Positions 15,552 to 23,281 of a stretch of DNA of 29,980 nt are shown piece by piece; the stretch's first letter is position 1; each line of letters opens with the position of its first letter. The position numbers and the translations under genes are program-made. The notes under the pieces were generated by a model. The model worked only from the letters and a program-made list of their open reading frames with translations. It was not told where the DNA came from and searched no databases. The stretch lies in NCBI GenBank assembly GCA_023412275.1, contig JAEYNY010000080.1:1-29980 (forward strand), in the 5' to 3' direction. This DNA is from Bacillota bacterium (GTDB lineage: Bacteria; Bacillota; Clostridia; Acetivibrionales; DSM-1351).

Positions 15552-15597
15552 AAACACATTTATTATTTATACTTAAATTAATTACGTAAATGTGTTT
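15552..15597. repeat. 11-bp inverted repeat between cls and a small ORF
   Basis: aaacacattta (15552-15562) and taaatgtgttt (15587-15597) are perfectly complementary around a 24-nt AT-rich centre. No T-tract follows, so it is not a standard terminator. It could be an operator or a weak end-of-transcript hairpin for cls. Confidence 0.5.
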
Positions 15598-15631
15598 AGC
15601 GTCTTTGTACGCTTTAGAGGAGGTAGTATTC

Positions 15632-15712
15632 TTGAATCGAAAGATACTTGGAATAATTATTATGCTTCTTGCAGTAGTATTTCTTTTTTGGGGATGGAAT
15701 AATATGGTCTGA
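15632..15712 (+). CDS. Candidate 26-aa single-pass membrane microprotein
   Basis: A short frame starting at TTG 15632, with a near-perfect SD 'gaggaggt' (15617-15624) 7 nt upstream. The product starts MNRKILGIIIMLLAVVFLFW and ends GWNNMV: two basic residues, a ~17-residue hydrophobic helix, and a short polar tail. This is a classic small membrane protein pattern. A weak hairpin with a T-run follows immediately. No family is recognised, and no clear promoter was found between cls and this ORF. Chance occurrence of a good SD with a hydrophobic ORF is possible, so coding status is not certain. Confidence 0.5.
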   Translation: MNRKILGIIIMLLAVVFLFWGWNNMV

Positions 15713-15745
15713 TACAAGTATAGAGGCTATATCAGGTATTTTTTT
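15709..15745 (+). terminator. Weak intrinsic terminator after the microprotein
   Basis: ctgata (15709-15714) pairs with tatcag (15730-15735), followed three bases later by seven Ts. The stem begins in the stop codon of the 26-aa ORF and the T-run overlaps the 3' end of the convergent acyltransferase gene. Confidence 0.45.
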
Positions 15746-16788
15746 ACAAAAGGTATCTTGGACAATATTATGTAGACAAAAAGGCTTATTCCGAGATTAA
15801 TTAATGTAAGAAAAGGTATAGAAATGACTGGATTGGCAATAGTACTCTCAATTTTAAGTTCCCTGTAAGCTATATTTATGAAATCATGAAAAAGATAAAC
15901 ACAAAAACTTCCCTGAGAAATAAAACCCAACAATTTTACAATTTTATCGGATTTATAAATGCCTTTTATATTTTTTGCAAGTAAAAACATTCCACAAGCC
16001 ATAAATACAATGTTAGGAGACATACCTTCAAGGAAAAGTGTATCTAGCGTATTTGATGATTCTGACCGATAAATAGTTCCTCCAAAAGTTATAGCAAATC
16101 CTACAGCTCCCAGTAAATACATAATGAAGGTTGTTTTTTTAGATAAAGTGTATTTATGTAAATAATGTCCTAAAATAAAATACCCAATAGAGGAGTATGC
16201 CATTGCAATTTTATACTGAACTACTATTCCTTTAAGCATATAAAATGGATAGAATTTTACAATAAAAGGGTATACAATTCCAAGAACAAACCATGCACCC
16301 AGGGCATACTCAATCTGACGTCTGTCCGCTGCATTAGTAAATACACGGATGATAGGAATAAGAGCATATATAAGAATGATTATGTACAAATAATATAAAT
16401 GAAAATGTGTATTACATGTAAGAAGATTCTTTATGGACTCCTTCAATACGGATAATTCGATAAATCCAGTATGTACATAGTTTAAATAAACATCACATGC
16501 TTCGTATAATACAGCCCAGAAAACAAGTGCCGCTATAATACGCGGTAAGTACTTACTGAATATTTGTTTTATGGACATGCTTTTATCAGAATTAAGAAAT
16601 AAAACACCGCTGCACATGAGGAAGACAGGAACACTCCACCTCACCACTGCACCCCAAAAAACCGAAAGGTTCCAGTTTACAGAGGCAACATCATAATGTA
16701 TTAATGCTCTGGATGAAACGTGGATAATTATAACGCCAAGTATTGCTATCGTTTTTAATAAATCAATAAACGGAATGCGTGGTTTCAT
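15727..16788 (-). CDS. Acyltransferase family 3 membrane protein
   Basis: A 353-aa integral membrane acyltransferase of the type that O-acylates surface carbohydrates. About ten membrane helices are visible. The N-terminal signature RIPFIDLLKTIAILGVIIIH, with its conserved histidine, and the following RWSVPVFLMCSGVLFL block define the family. The minus-strand ATG at 16788 has 'aaagaggg' 5 nt upstream. No polysaccharide or glycan genes are next to it, so the acceptor is unknown. It is divergent from the HD hydrolase gene. Confidence 0.88.
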   Translation of the reverse strand: MKPRIPFIDLLKTIAILGVIIIHVSSRALIHYDVASVNWNLSVFWGAVVRWSVPVFLMCSGVLFLNSDKSMSIKQIFSKYLPRIIAALVFWAVLYEACDVYLNYVHTGFIELSVLKESIKNLLTCNTHFHLYYLYIIILIYALIPIIRVFTNAADRRQIEYALGAWFVLGIVYPFIVKFYPFYMLKGIVVQYKIAMAYSSIGYFILGHYLHKYTLSKKTTFIMYLLGAVGFAITFGGTIYRSESSNTLDTLFLEGMSPNIVFMACGMFLLAKNIKGIYKSDKIVKLLGFISQGSFCVYLFHDFINIAYRELKIESTIANPVISIPFLTLINLGISLFVYIILSKIPFVKKYLI

Positions 16789-16838
16789 GGTAACCCTCTT
16801 TATGATATAAGAATATTAAATACCTTATTAACATTATC

Positions 16839-16847
16839 ATTGTACCA
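16839..16847 (-). promoter_or_regulatory. Extended -10 promoter of the acyltransferase gene
   Basis: On the minus strand, TGGTACAAT gives an extended -10 (TGN plus TACAAT), about 50 nt before the acyltransferase start. No good -35 is seen at 17 nt. Confidence 0.4.
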
Positions 16848-16867
16848 TAAAATTTCTGACATCTGCA

Positions 16868-16896
16868 TTGTTTTTCAAATATCAATGCAATATAAT
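16868..16896 (+). promoter_or_regulatory. Promoter of the HD hydrolase/ABC exporter unit, with overlapping dyad
   Basis: TTGTTT (16868-16873), 17-nt spacer, perfect TATAAT (16891-16896). A 7-bp dyad, tgcattg (16864-16870) and caatgca (16883-16889), brackets the -35 and spacer and could be a repressor operator. Confidence 0.65.
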
Positions 16897-16934
16897 TGAT
16901 AGAAATGAGTAAATCCGTAATAAAGGAGGGTAAT

Positions 16935-17426
16935 ATGACAATAAATTCAGACAAAATAATAATGGAAATGATAAACTATTTCAATAAAGATGTTAAGCGT
17001 ATTAACCATGCTTTGAAGGTTTATAGCTTTTGTAATACTATAGGTACATTAGAGCAGCTTAATGATAAAGAATTACTGGTTGTAAGGCTTTCGGGAATTC
17101 TTCACGATATAGGAATCAAAGAGGCAGAAAAAAAGTATAATTCCTCTGCGGGACCATATCAGGAAAAGGAAGGGCCAGCAATAGCAAAAGAGATAATGAG
17201 TAAGTACGATACCGATAATGAAACTGTTGAAAGAGTTTGTTATTTAATTGGGCATCACCACAGCTATAATAAAATAGACGGAGTAGATTTTCAAATATTG
17301 GTTGAAGCTGATTTTCTTGTGAACATATATGAAGATGAAATAGACAAAAATGCTATAAATGCTGTCAGAGGTAAATATTTTAAGACAAAAACAGGTTTAG
17401 CGATACTGGAGGACATGTATCTTTAA
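16935..17426 (+). CDS. HD domain phosphohydrolase
   Basis: A 163-aa protein made up essentially of one HD domain. The metal ligands are visible as H in RINHALKVY, the HD pair in GILHDIGI, the double histidine region LIGHHHSY, and a late aspartate in VEADFLVNI. The fold fits a stand-alone phosphohydrolase acting on a nucleotide or small phosphate; the substrate cannot be read. ATG 16935 has 'aaaggaggg' just upstream. Earlier in-frame starts (16896, 16905) lie at or within the promoter and are rejected. The ABC exporter genes follow 53 nt later with no terminator between. Confidence 0.85.
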   Translation: MTINSDKIIMEMINYFNKDVKRINHALKVYSFCNTIGTLEQLNDKELLVVRLSGILHDIGIKEAEKKYNSSAGPYQEKEGPAIAKEIMSKYDTDNETVERVCYLIGHHHSYNKIDGVDFQILVEADFLVNIYEDEIDKNAINAVRGKYFKTKTGLAILEDMYL

Positions 17427-17479
17427 TTAGTTTCAATATTAGCAAAATAAGTTAACGTAAAATTGGAGGAAGTTATTCA

Positions 17480-19231
17480 TTGTTTAAATTAATAAAATAT
17501 TTAAAGCCATATCTAAAACAAGTTGTTTTAGGTCCCGCATTTAAATTATTTGAAGCAATACTTGAATTGACAATACCTTTATTAATGGCAAAGCTTATTG
17601 ACAATGGTGTAAAAGCAAACAATCCATCATACGTATATATGATGGGAGGGATAATGATTGCAATCGCAATTACCGGAGCCGGTTCTGCATATATATGCCA
17701 GTATTATGCATCTATAGCTTCACAAGGGTTTGGAACGTCAATGAGAAACCTATTATTCAAAAAGATACAAGGATTTTCCTTTAATGAGCTTGATAAAATA
17801 GGAACTCCTTCTCTCATAAATAGAATAACCAGTGATGTAAACCAGCTCCAGCTTGCGGTAGCCATGCTGATAAGACTTGTTGTCAGAGTCCCTTTTCTTT
17901 GCATTGGCGGTTTGATAATGGCAATGACCATCAACTTGAAGCTATCAGTAATACTATTTATAACAATGCCTTTGTTTGCACTGATTATATATTTTATAAT
18001 GTCAAGAACAATACCACTATATAAGACAGTACAGAAAAAGCTTGATACATTGTCCGTAATAATCCGTGAAAATTTGTCCGGAGTCAGGGTAATACGTGCG
18101 TTTGCAAAACTGGACAAGGAAAGAGAACGTTTTTCAAAAGGCAACAGGGAATACGCAGATATGTCTATAAAAGTAGGTAAGGTTTCAGCACTTCTAAATC
18201 CTGCTACAACTGTTATAGTAAACCTTGGTGTAGCTGCAATACTGTGGTTTGGCGGAATACAGGTATATCATGGTGCAATGACTCAAGGTGAAATAATTGC
18301 TTATATCAACTATATAAATATGATTCTTTCCGCACTTATTGTACTTGCAAATCTGGTGGTCACCTTTACAAAGGCGGCAGCTTCAGCAAACAGGGTCAAT
18401 GAGATATTGGAGACTAGACTGTCTGTAGTGGACAGGGCTGATAGTATCGCAGATCTGCAGTCTGCTGTCAATGTTTCAAAAGAAATGCCATTGATTGAGT
18501 TTAGAAATGTGCGCTTTACATACGATGGGGCCTCTGAGTACGCTTTGAAAAATATATCATTCGGCATCAATAATGGGCAAACAGTAGGGATAATTGGCTC
18601 TACCGGGTCAGGAAAATCCACTCTTGTAAACCTTATTGCCAGGTTTTACGATACTACGGATGGTCAAGTTCTAATAAACGGAACAGATGTTAGAAATATG
18701 AAACAACAGGATTTGAGAGAAAAAATAGGACTTGTTCCTCAGAAATCAGTTCTATTCACAGGAACTATTGAGGAAAACATAAAGTGGGGAAATGAACTGG
18801 CACAGGAAACTGATATTTATTGGGCAGCTGAAATTGCTCAGGCAACAGAATTTATCAAGCAAAAACCTGAAGGCATTAAGGCTCATATTACCCAGGGTGG
18901 AGCGAATCTTTCAGGTGGACAGAAACAAAGACTTGCAATTGCAAGAGCGGTGGTCAAAAGGCCGGAAATACTTATTCTGGATGACAGTACCAGTGCCTTG
19001 GATTATGCTACAGATGCAGCCGTAAGAAGACAAATCAAGGATAATCTAAAAAGACTTACAATAATAATGGTAACACAAAGAGTGGCTGCAATCAGAGACG
19101 CAGACTTAATAGTAGTACTCGATGATGGAGAAATAGTAGGAATAGGCAGAAATGAAGAGTTGCTGGACTCCTGCTCTGTCTATCAGGAAATATACTATTC
19201 ACAAAGAAAAAGCGAGGTAGCTCAGACATGA
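17480..19231 (+). CDS. Heterodimeric ABC exporter, half with degenerate ATP site
   Basis: A 583-aa half-transporter: a six-helix membrane domain (about residues 15-310) and an ATPase domain (about 340-575). Walker A is GSTGSGKS (about 372-379) and the signature is LSGGQ. The Walker B region reads ILILDDSTSALD, with Asp in place of the catalytic Glu, and the switch histidine is Gln (MVTQR). Both changes are known from the degenerate partner of exporters such as TM287/288. The start is TTG 17480, with 'ttggagga' 9 nt upstream. The partner gene overlaps by 4 nt (ATGA). The substrate is unknown; drugs, lipids or peptides are the usual range. Confidence 0.92.
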   Translation: MFKLIKYLKPYLKQVVLGPAFKLFEAILELTIPLLMAKLIDNGVKANNPSYVYMMGGIMIAIAITGAGSAYICQYYASIASQGFGTSMRNLLFKKIQGFSFNELDKIGTPSLINRITSDVNQLQLAVAMLIRLVVRVPFLCIGGLIMAMTINLKLSVILFITMPLFALIIYFIMSRTIPLYKTVQKKLDTLSVIIRENLSGVRVIRAFAKLDKERERFSKGNREYADMSIKVGKVSALLNPATTVIVNLGVAAILWFGGIQVYHGAMTQGEIIAYINYINMILSALIVLANLVVTFTKAAASANRVNEILETRLSVVDRADSIADLQSAVNVSKEMPLIEFRNVRFTYDGASEYALKNISFGINNGQTVGIIGSTGSGKSTLVNLIARFYDTTDGQVLINGTDVRNMKQQDLREKIGLVPQKSVLFTGTIEENIKWGNELAQETDIYWAAEIAQATEFIKQKPEGIKAHITQGGANLSGGQKQRLAIARAVVKRPEILILDDSTSALDYATDAAVRRQIKDNLKRLTIIMVTQRVAAIRDADLIVVLDDGEIVGIGRNEELLDSCSVYQEIYYSQRKSEVAQT

Positions 19232-20964
19232 AAAGTGATGCAGTTAAACGCCTCAGCAGATACATTTTAGCCAATAAGCCATATATGATGGGAGCTATAT
19301 TATTTGCAGCATTAAGTAATATCCTTATGGTTGCAGGTCCATTTATAGTAGGTAAAGGCGTTGATGCTATAGTTGGAAGAGGACAGGTTGATTTCAAAAG
19401 TATTCTAAATATTGTTATAATTATATTAATTTTGTATTTAGTAAGTGCATTTTTTCAATGGAGCTTGCAGGTAATTACGGCTGTATTGTCAAATAGAACA
19501 GTAGAGAGGATTAGAAAAGATGTATTTGATCATATTCTCAAAATGCCTTTGAGGTTTTTTGACCAAAAGCCTCATGGGGATATAATGGGCAGGCTTACAA
19601 ATGACATGGAAAATATAGGTGAAGGAATTTACCAGTCTGTAACTCAGTTTTTTACTGGTATAATATCCATAGTTGGTTCGCTTGTTTTTATGTTTGTTTT
19701 GAATCCTTGGATTACACTTATAGTAATTGTAATGACACCGGTTACATTTTTAATTGCATCATTTATAACAAGACGTTCATCAAAAATGTTTAAAGAACAG
19801 TCAAAGGTAAATGGTGAGCTAAATGGTTATATCGAAGAGATTATCGGGAATCAGAAGGTTGTAAAATCGTTTAATTATGAGGAAAGGGCTCAAAAGAAAT
19901 TTGAGGAAATAAACGGACGTTTGTATAAATGCGGAAGATGGGCTCAGTTCTATTCGTCTCTGGTAAACCCGTCTACCCGTCTGGTAAATAATATAACATA
20001 TGTTCTGCTTGGAATGACTGGTGGTATCGCGGCACTTGCCGGCAGGTTAAGTATAGGTTATATTTCCAGCTTTTTGACGTACTCCACCTACTTTTCTCAA
20101 CCCATAAACAATGTAACAAGTGTAACAACCCAGATACAGAGTGCCATTGCGTCGGCGGAAAGAGTTTTTGCAGTAATGGATGAGAAAATTGAGAAACAGG
20201 CAGCTATTAATGAGTTTGATTTGAAGAACACTAGCGGGAATGTCAGGTTCGACGATGTAGCATTTTCTTATGTTCAGGAAAAGCCTTTGATACAGGACTT
20301 TAACCTTGATGTTAAGGAAGGACAGAGAATTGCCATAGTTGGGCCAACCGGTTCGGGGAAAACGACTCTTGTCAACCTGTTAATGCGTTTCTATGAAACA
20401 GATAAAGGGTATATATATATTGATGATAAAAGCATAAGTAAAATATCAAAAGACAGTCTTAGGCAATCTTTTGGAATGGTTCTTCAGGATACATGGCTTT
20501 TTGCGGGGACAATTCGTGAAAACATAGCATACGGGAATCCGGAAGCTACTGATGAAGAAGTAAAAAAAGCTGCGGTCTCCGCAAATGCACACAGTTTTAT
20601 AAAGAGACTTCCGAAAGGTTATGAAACAGAGCTCACTGAGGGCGGAAGTAACTTGTCACAGGGTCAAAGGCAGTTATTGACTATTGCAAGAGTTATGTTG
20701 GTTATTCCTCCTATGCTAATACTTGATGAGGCTACCAGTAGTGTTGATACTAGGACAGAGTTGAAAATACAAAAAGCTTTTTTGAATATGATGGAAGGAA
20801 GGACAAGCTTTGTTATAGCACATCGCCTATCAACCATTAAAGAAGCGGATGTTATACTTGTTATGAATAATGGTAGGATTGTTGAACAGGGAAGTCATGA
20901 AGACTTACTGCAAAAAAATGGATTTTATAAAAAATTATATTTAAGTCAATATGAGAATACTTAA
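19228..20964 (+). CDS. Heterodimeric ABC exporter, catalytic half
   Basis: A 578-aa half-transporter, partner of the preceding gene. Membrane domain about residues 15-310, ATPase domain about 335-570. Walker A is GPTGSGKT, Walker B is MLILDEATSSVD with the catalytic Glu, and the switch histidine is present (VIAHRLST). The signature is LSQGQ rather than LSGGQ. In known heterodimers this altered signature faces the degenerate Walker site of the other half, so the pair has one working and one impaired ATP site. ATG 19228 overlaps the upstream stop. No terminator was seen before the next gene. Confidence 0.94.
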   Translation: MKSDAVKRLSRYILANKPYMMGAILFAALSNILMVAGPFIVGKGVDAIVGRGQVDFKSILNIVIIILILYLVSAFFQWSLQVITAVLSNRTVERIRKDVFDHILKMPLRFFDQKPHGDIMGRLTNDMENIGEGIYQSVTQFFTGIISIVGSLVFMFVLNPWITLIVIVMTPVTFLIASFITRRSSKMFKEQSKVNGELNGYIEEIIGNQKVVKSFNYEERAQKKFEEINGRLYKCGRWAQFYSSLVNPSTRLVNNITYVLLGMTGGIAALAGRLSIGYISSFLTYSTYFSQPINNVTSVTTQIQSAIASAERVFAVMDEKIEKQAAINEFDLKNTSGNVRFDDVAFSYVQEKPLIQDFNLDVKEGQRIAIVGPTGSGKTTLVNLLMRFYETDKGYIYIDDKSISKISKDSLRQSFGMVLQDTWLFAGTIRENIAYGNPEATDEEVKKAAVSANAHSFIKRLPKGYETELTEGGSNLSQGQRQLLTIARVMLVIPPMLILDEATSSVDTRTELKIQKAFLNMMEGRTSFVIAHRLSTIKEADVILVMNNGRIVEQGSHEDLLQKNGFYKKLYLSQYENT

Positions 20965-21002
20965 ATAAATTAAAAAAGACTAAAAAAGACAGGTGTTGCT
21001 AA

Positions 21003-21791
21003 ATGAATAAGTTAATTGAACAATATACATTAAACAGGAAGCTTTTGGCAGAAGCTCTGGTTGAAAAGGATTACATGAAGTTGTATGAGGCTGAAATCCT
21101 TAAAAATGAATTTGTAGCTAAACTTGGCGAACCAAGATATGAACTCCATAAGCTTGAACTTGCTATTGCCAGAACCAAACTTAAACTTGAAATGATTGAA
21201 ACATGTGAAAAATTCAAGATACCAATAGACTATTCCTATATAGACAGAGAATTGGAAAAAGAATTTGAAAAACACTATGAAGTACTAAAAAAAATGAGAC
21301 TGGAAATTGAATATGTTCATTCAATAGACTATGCTATGGAGAAGAATAAACGTGACAATGAATTGAAAATGAAGGATATATATATGGAAATAGCAAGCTA
21401 TATTCATCCTGAATTAACAATAAATCAGGATACAAGCATGAAACGAACCTGGAAATCAGTAGAAAAAGCATACCAGCAGGGAGACATAGAGAAATTAAAA
21501 AGGCTTCGTAGGAAAGTTATTAAAGATTTTGGAAATATAAGCGAAAAGCATGAAGACTTGGAAAAACAACTTACTGCAATAAAAGAGCGAAAAGCAGACG
21601 TTGAGAATGAAATAGAGGCTATGAAGAAAAGCTTCCCTTTTTCAGAATCCGATATGCTTGATGATGAAGTTGCTGTTATGAAATTCAGGGATGATATGGA
21701 CACGGATATTAGAACTGCAAAAGAGGTACTGGACAAATTGGAAAAACAGGTACTGGAAAAGTTGCCTCCAGTGGGGAGATATAAAAATTAA
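21003..21791 (+). CDS. Coiled-coil protein with J-domain-like HPE motif
   Basis: A 262-aa soluble, highly charged helical protein with no membrane segment. Long helices suggest coiled coils at about residues 40-130 and 180-215. Between them is a stretch that resembles the end of a DnaJ-type J domain: IYMEIASYIHPELTINQD, then W..VEKAYQQGDIEKL. The J-domain HPD is HPE here (residues 135-137). This looks like a family of J-like proteins whose function I do not know; full Hsp70 stimulation normally needs the Asp. The SD is weak ('acaggtg'). It follows the ABC pair by 38 nt and probably shares the transcript. Confidence 0.75.
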   Translation: MNKLIEQYTLNRKLLAEALVEKDYMKLYEAEILKNEFVAKLGEPRYELHKLELAIARTKLKLEMIETCEKFKIPIDYSYIDRELEKEFEKHYEVLKKMRLEIEYVHSIDYAMEKNKRDNELKMKDIYMEIASYIHPELTINQDTSMKRTWKSVEKAYQQGDIEKLKRLRRKVIKDFGNISEKHEDLEKQLTAIKERKADVENEIEAMKKSFPFSESDMLDDEVAVMKFRDDMDTDIRTAKEVLDKLEKQVLEKLPPVGRYKN

Positions 21792-21810
21792 AGCTTACAG
21801 GACATAAAAT

Positions 21811-21847
21811 AAACCGGGAAAGGTGTTAGTATACCTATTCCCGGTTT
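21811..21847. terminator. Bidirectional terminator
   Basis: aaaccgggaa (21811-21820) pairs with ttcccggttt (21838-21847), with an inner aggt/acct extension. It lies between the convergent coiled-coil gene and the DUF896 gene. A second 'taaaccgg' copy at 21856-21863 could form an alternative pairing. T-tracts are short on both sides. Confidence 0.6.
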
Positions 21848-21875
21848 ACTGCTCTTAAACCGGCAATTTCAGGAT

Positions 21876-22079
21876 TTAATTGTCCTTTCTGAGACTTCTT
21901 CTGTTTCCGTCTGGATCTACAATAACTGTGTTGTCCAAAGTAGCCTTCAAATTTGCACGAAATGCTTCGATATATTCTTTTCTTAGCTTATCTCTCTCAG
22001 CTAGTTCAGAACTCGTAAGAGAACCTGATTTAGCTTTTTTTGCCAGTTCATTCAATCGTTCAATTCTACTCTTCTCCAT
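21876..22079 (-). CDS. DUF896 family protein (YnzC-like)
   Basis: A 67-aa protein beginning MEKSRIERLNELAKKAKSG, followed by LTSSELAERDKLRKEYI and VDPDGN. This is the pattern of the DUF896/YnzC family of Firmicutes: two N-terminal helices and a short tail. In Bacillus a member lies next to lexA; no such neighbour is seen here. The function is unknown. ATG 22079 is chosen because alignment to the family begins there. A TTG 12 nt further upstream abuts the 'aagga' and would have no spacing. Confidence 0.85.
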   Translation of the reverse strand: MEKSRIERLNELAKKAKSGSLTSSELAERDKLRKEYIEAFRANLKATLDNTVIVDPDGNRRSLRKDN

Positions 22080-22242
22080 AAGTATAACCAATCCTTATCA
22101 ATCATTTTGCTATAAAACACATGAGTATTATAACAAAAAATATTTGATTATAAAAGAAACTGTCAATAATTCTTTAAAAAGCTTATCCGGTGTGATAATA
22201 TAATTATGGCAAAGTTAATTTATTCTTCGGGAGGTTGGATAT

Positions 22243-22710
22243 ATGAATGATATACAAGTTGTAGTTTTTGATTTGAACAATGAGCTTTGTAGTGTGGAGA
22301 CTTCAATTGTCTATAAAATAGAGAAATACGGATCAATATCACTTGTTCCACAAATGCCCGATTATATTAAAGGAATATATAATCTCAGGGGAAAAGTAGT
22401 CCCTGTTGTAGATCTTAACAAAAGGTTTAATTTGGGAGAATCAGAGGTAACAAAAAAGACAAAGATTATAATAACTGAAAAGGATGATCAATTGTACGGA
22501 TTTATGGTAAACAATGTTACTGAAATAATAAATCTTAATGATAATTCTGTTGATAGATCCGAGGCAGTAATTAAATTAAACAGTAAGAAATACATAAAGG
22601 GCATAGGCAAGAATGAGGGGAAGCTTTTTTCAATAATTGATTTAAATGAAATTTTACATAATGAAGAGATAGAAGAGGTTGCAACAGTACTTTCAGAAAA
22701 CGTAAATTAA
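22243..22710 (+). CDS. cheW: CheW-like chemotaxis coupling protein
   Basis: A single CheW domain of 155 aa: VVVFDLNNELCSVETSIVYK, then IKGIYNLRGKVVPVVDLNKR (the conserved turn that docks CheA and receptors), then a second beta barrel ending FSIIDLNEIL. CheW joins CheA kinase to chemoreceptors at the inner membrane. Here it is a lone gene with no cheA, receptor or flagellar gene around. It may serve a non-flagellar array or be a spare copy. ATG 22243 has 'gggagg' 8 nt upstream. A terminator follows directly, so it is monocistronic. Confidence 0.9.
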   Translation: MNDIQVVVFDLNNELCSVETSIVYKIEKYGSISLVPQMPDYIKGIYNLRGKVVPVVDLNKRFNLGESEVTKKTKIIITEKDDQLYGFMVNNVTEIINLNDNSVDRSEAVIKLNSKKYIKGIGKNEGKLFSIIDLNEILHNEEIEEVATVLSENVN

Positions 22711-22730
22711 TTTTATTTATTTACATAAAA

Positions 22731-22773
22731 CAAAAACCCGAAAAGCATAACTTTTGGGGTTTTTGTTTTTTTT
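22731..22773 (+). terminator. Terminator of cheW
   Basis: A 15-nt stem with one mismatch, caaaaacccgaaaag (22731-22745) with cttttggggtttttg (22751-22765), a 5-nt loop, then eight Ts. Confidence 0.92.
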
Positions 22774-22827
22774 ATTTAATTATATCCAAGTGTAACAAAT
22801 AAAAATATGTAAACATAAAATATTATC

Positions 22828-22857
22828 ATGCGGTTAATCAATTAATCTTGTCCGCAT
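22828..22857 (+). promoter_or_regulatory. Inverted repeat in the leader of the YmaF-like gene
   Basis: atgcgg (22828-22833) and ccgcat (22852-22857) flank an AT-rich centre that itself contains ttaatcaattaa, 10 nt before the SD of the next gene. It could be an operator or a leader hairpin. No promoter was identified with confidence. Confidence 0.35.
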
Positions 22858-22887
22858 ATGAGTTATAAAGGAGGGAAATAAGGTAAT

Positions 22888-23181
22888 ATGGAAAATAAGC
22901 TTCACTCACATAGCTTTGCGGGAAAGACTTCAAATACTGAAGATCACATTCATCAATATTTCGGAAAGACTGATGAAACCAGTGACCAGATAGGGCATAT
23001 ACACTATATTGAAGGACCAACTACGTTGGAAGATGGTCATGTTCATTATTATAGAATTGCCACTAGTCCTGCTATTTATGTAAATGGTGGACATTATCAC
23101 GTTTATATGGGAAATGCAAATCTTGCGAAAGATCATGTTCAGGTTATAGCAGGCGACACATCCTTCTTAAAGAAAGATTAA
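22888..23181 (+). CDS. YmaF-family histidine-repeat protein
   Basis: A 97-aa soluble protein built from repeated HxH units: H6/H8, H20/H22, H37/H39, H51/H53, H69/H71 and a lone H83, alternately spaced 14 and 17-18 residues. Several units read (G/D)H(I/V)H. This matches the YmaF family, seen in spore formers and of unknown function. The repeated histidine pairs could bind a metal such as zinc, nickel or copper, which is inference. ATG 22888 has 'aaaggaggg' upstream, slightly far, with a nearer 'aagg'. It is a single gene between two terminators. Confidence 0.8.
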   Translation: MENKLHSHSFAGKTSNTEDHIHQYFGKTDETSDQIGHIHYIEGPTTLEDGHVHYYRIATSPAIYVNGGHYHVYMGNANLAKDHVQVIAGDTSFLKKD

Positions 23182-23233
23182 TGTTAACAGGGGACTTATC
23201 CGATGCAGAATAAATGGCGGTGATTATAAAAAA

Positions 23234-23267
23234 TAAAACCTGCTGTTTTTGTCAACAGCAGGTTTTA
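23234..23267. terminator. Bidirectional terminator between the YmaF-like gene and ychF
   Basis: Perfect 14-bp stem taaaacctgctgtt (23234-23247) / aacagcaggtttta (23254-23267) with a 6-nt loop. The T-rich tract is best on the minus strand, after ychF; on the plus strand the Ts are in the stem. Confidence 0.85.
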
Positions 23268-23281
23268 TCATCATCATTAAA

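Noticed and set aside
22173..22204. Sigma-D (flagellar/chemotaxis) promoter before cheW
   Set aside because: A TAAA and a GATAA are present but the spacing is about 12 nt, not 14-16, and the GCCG core is missing.
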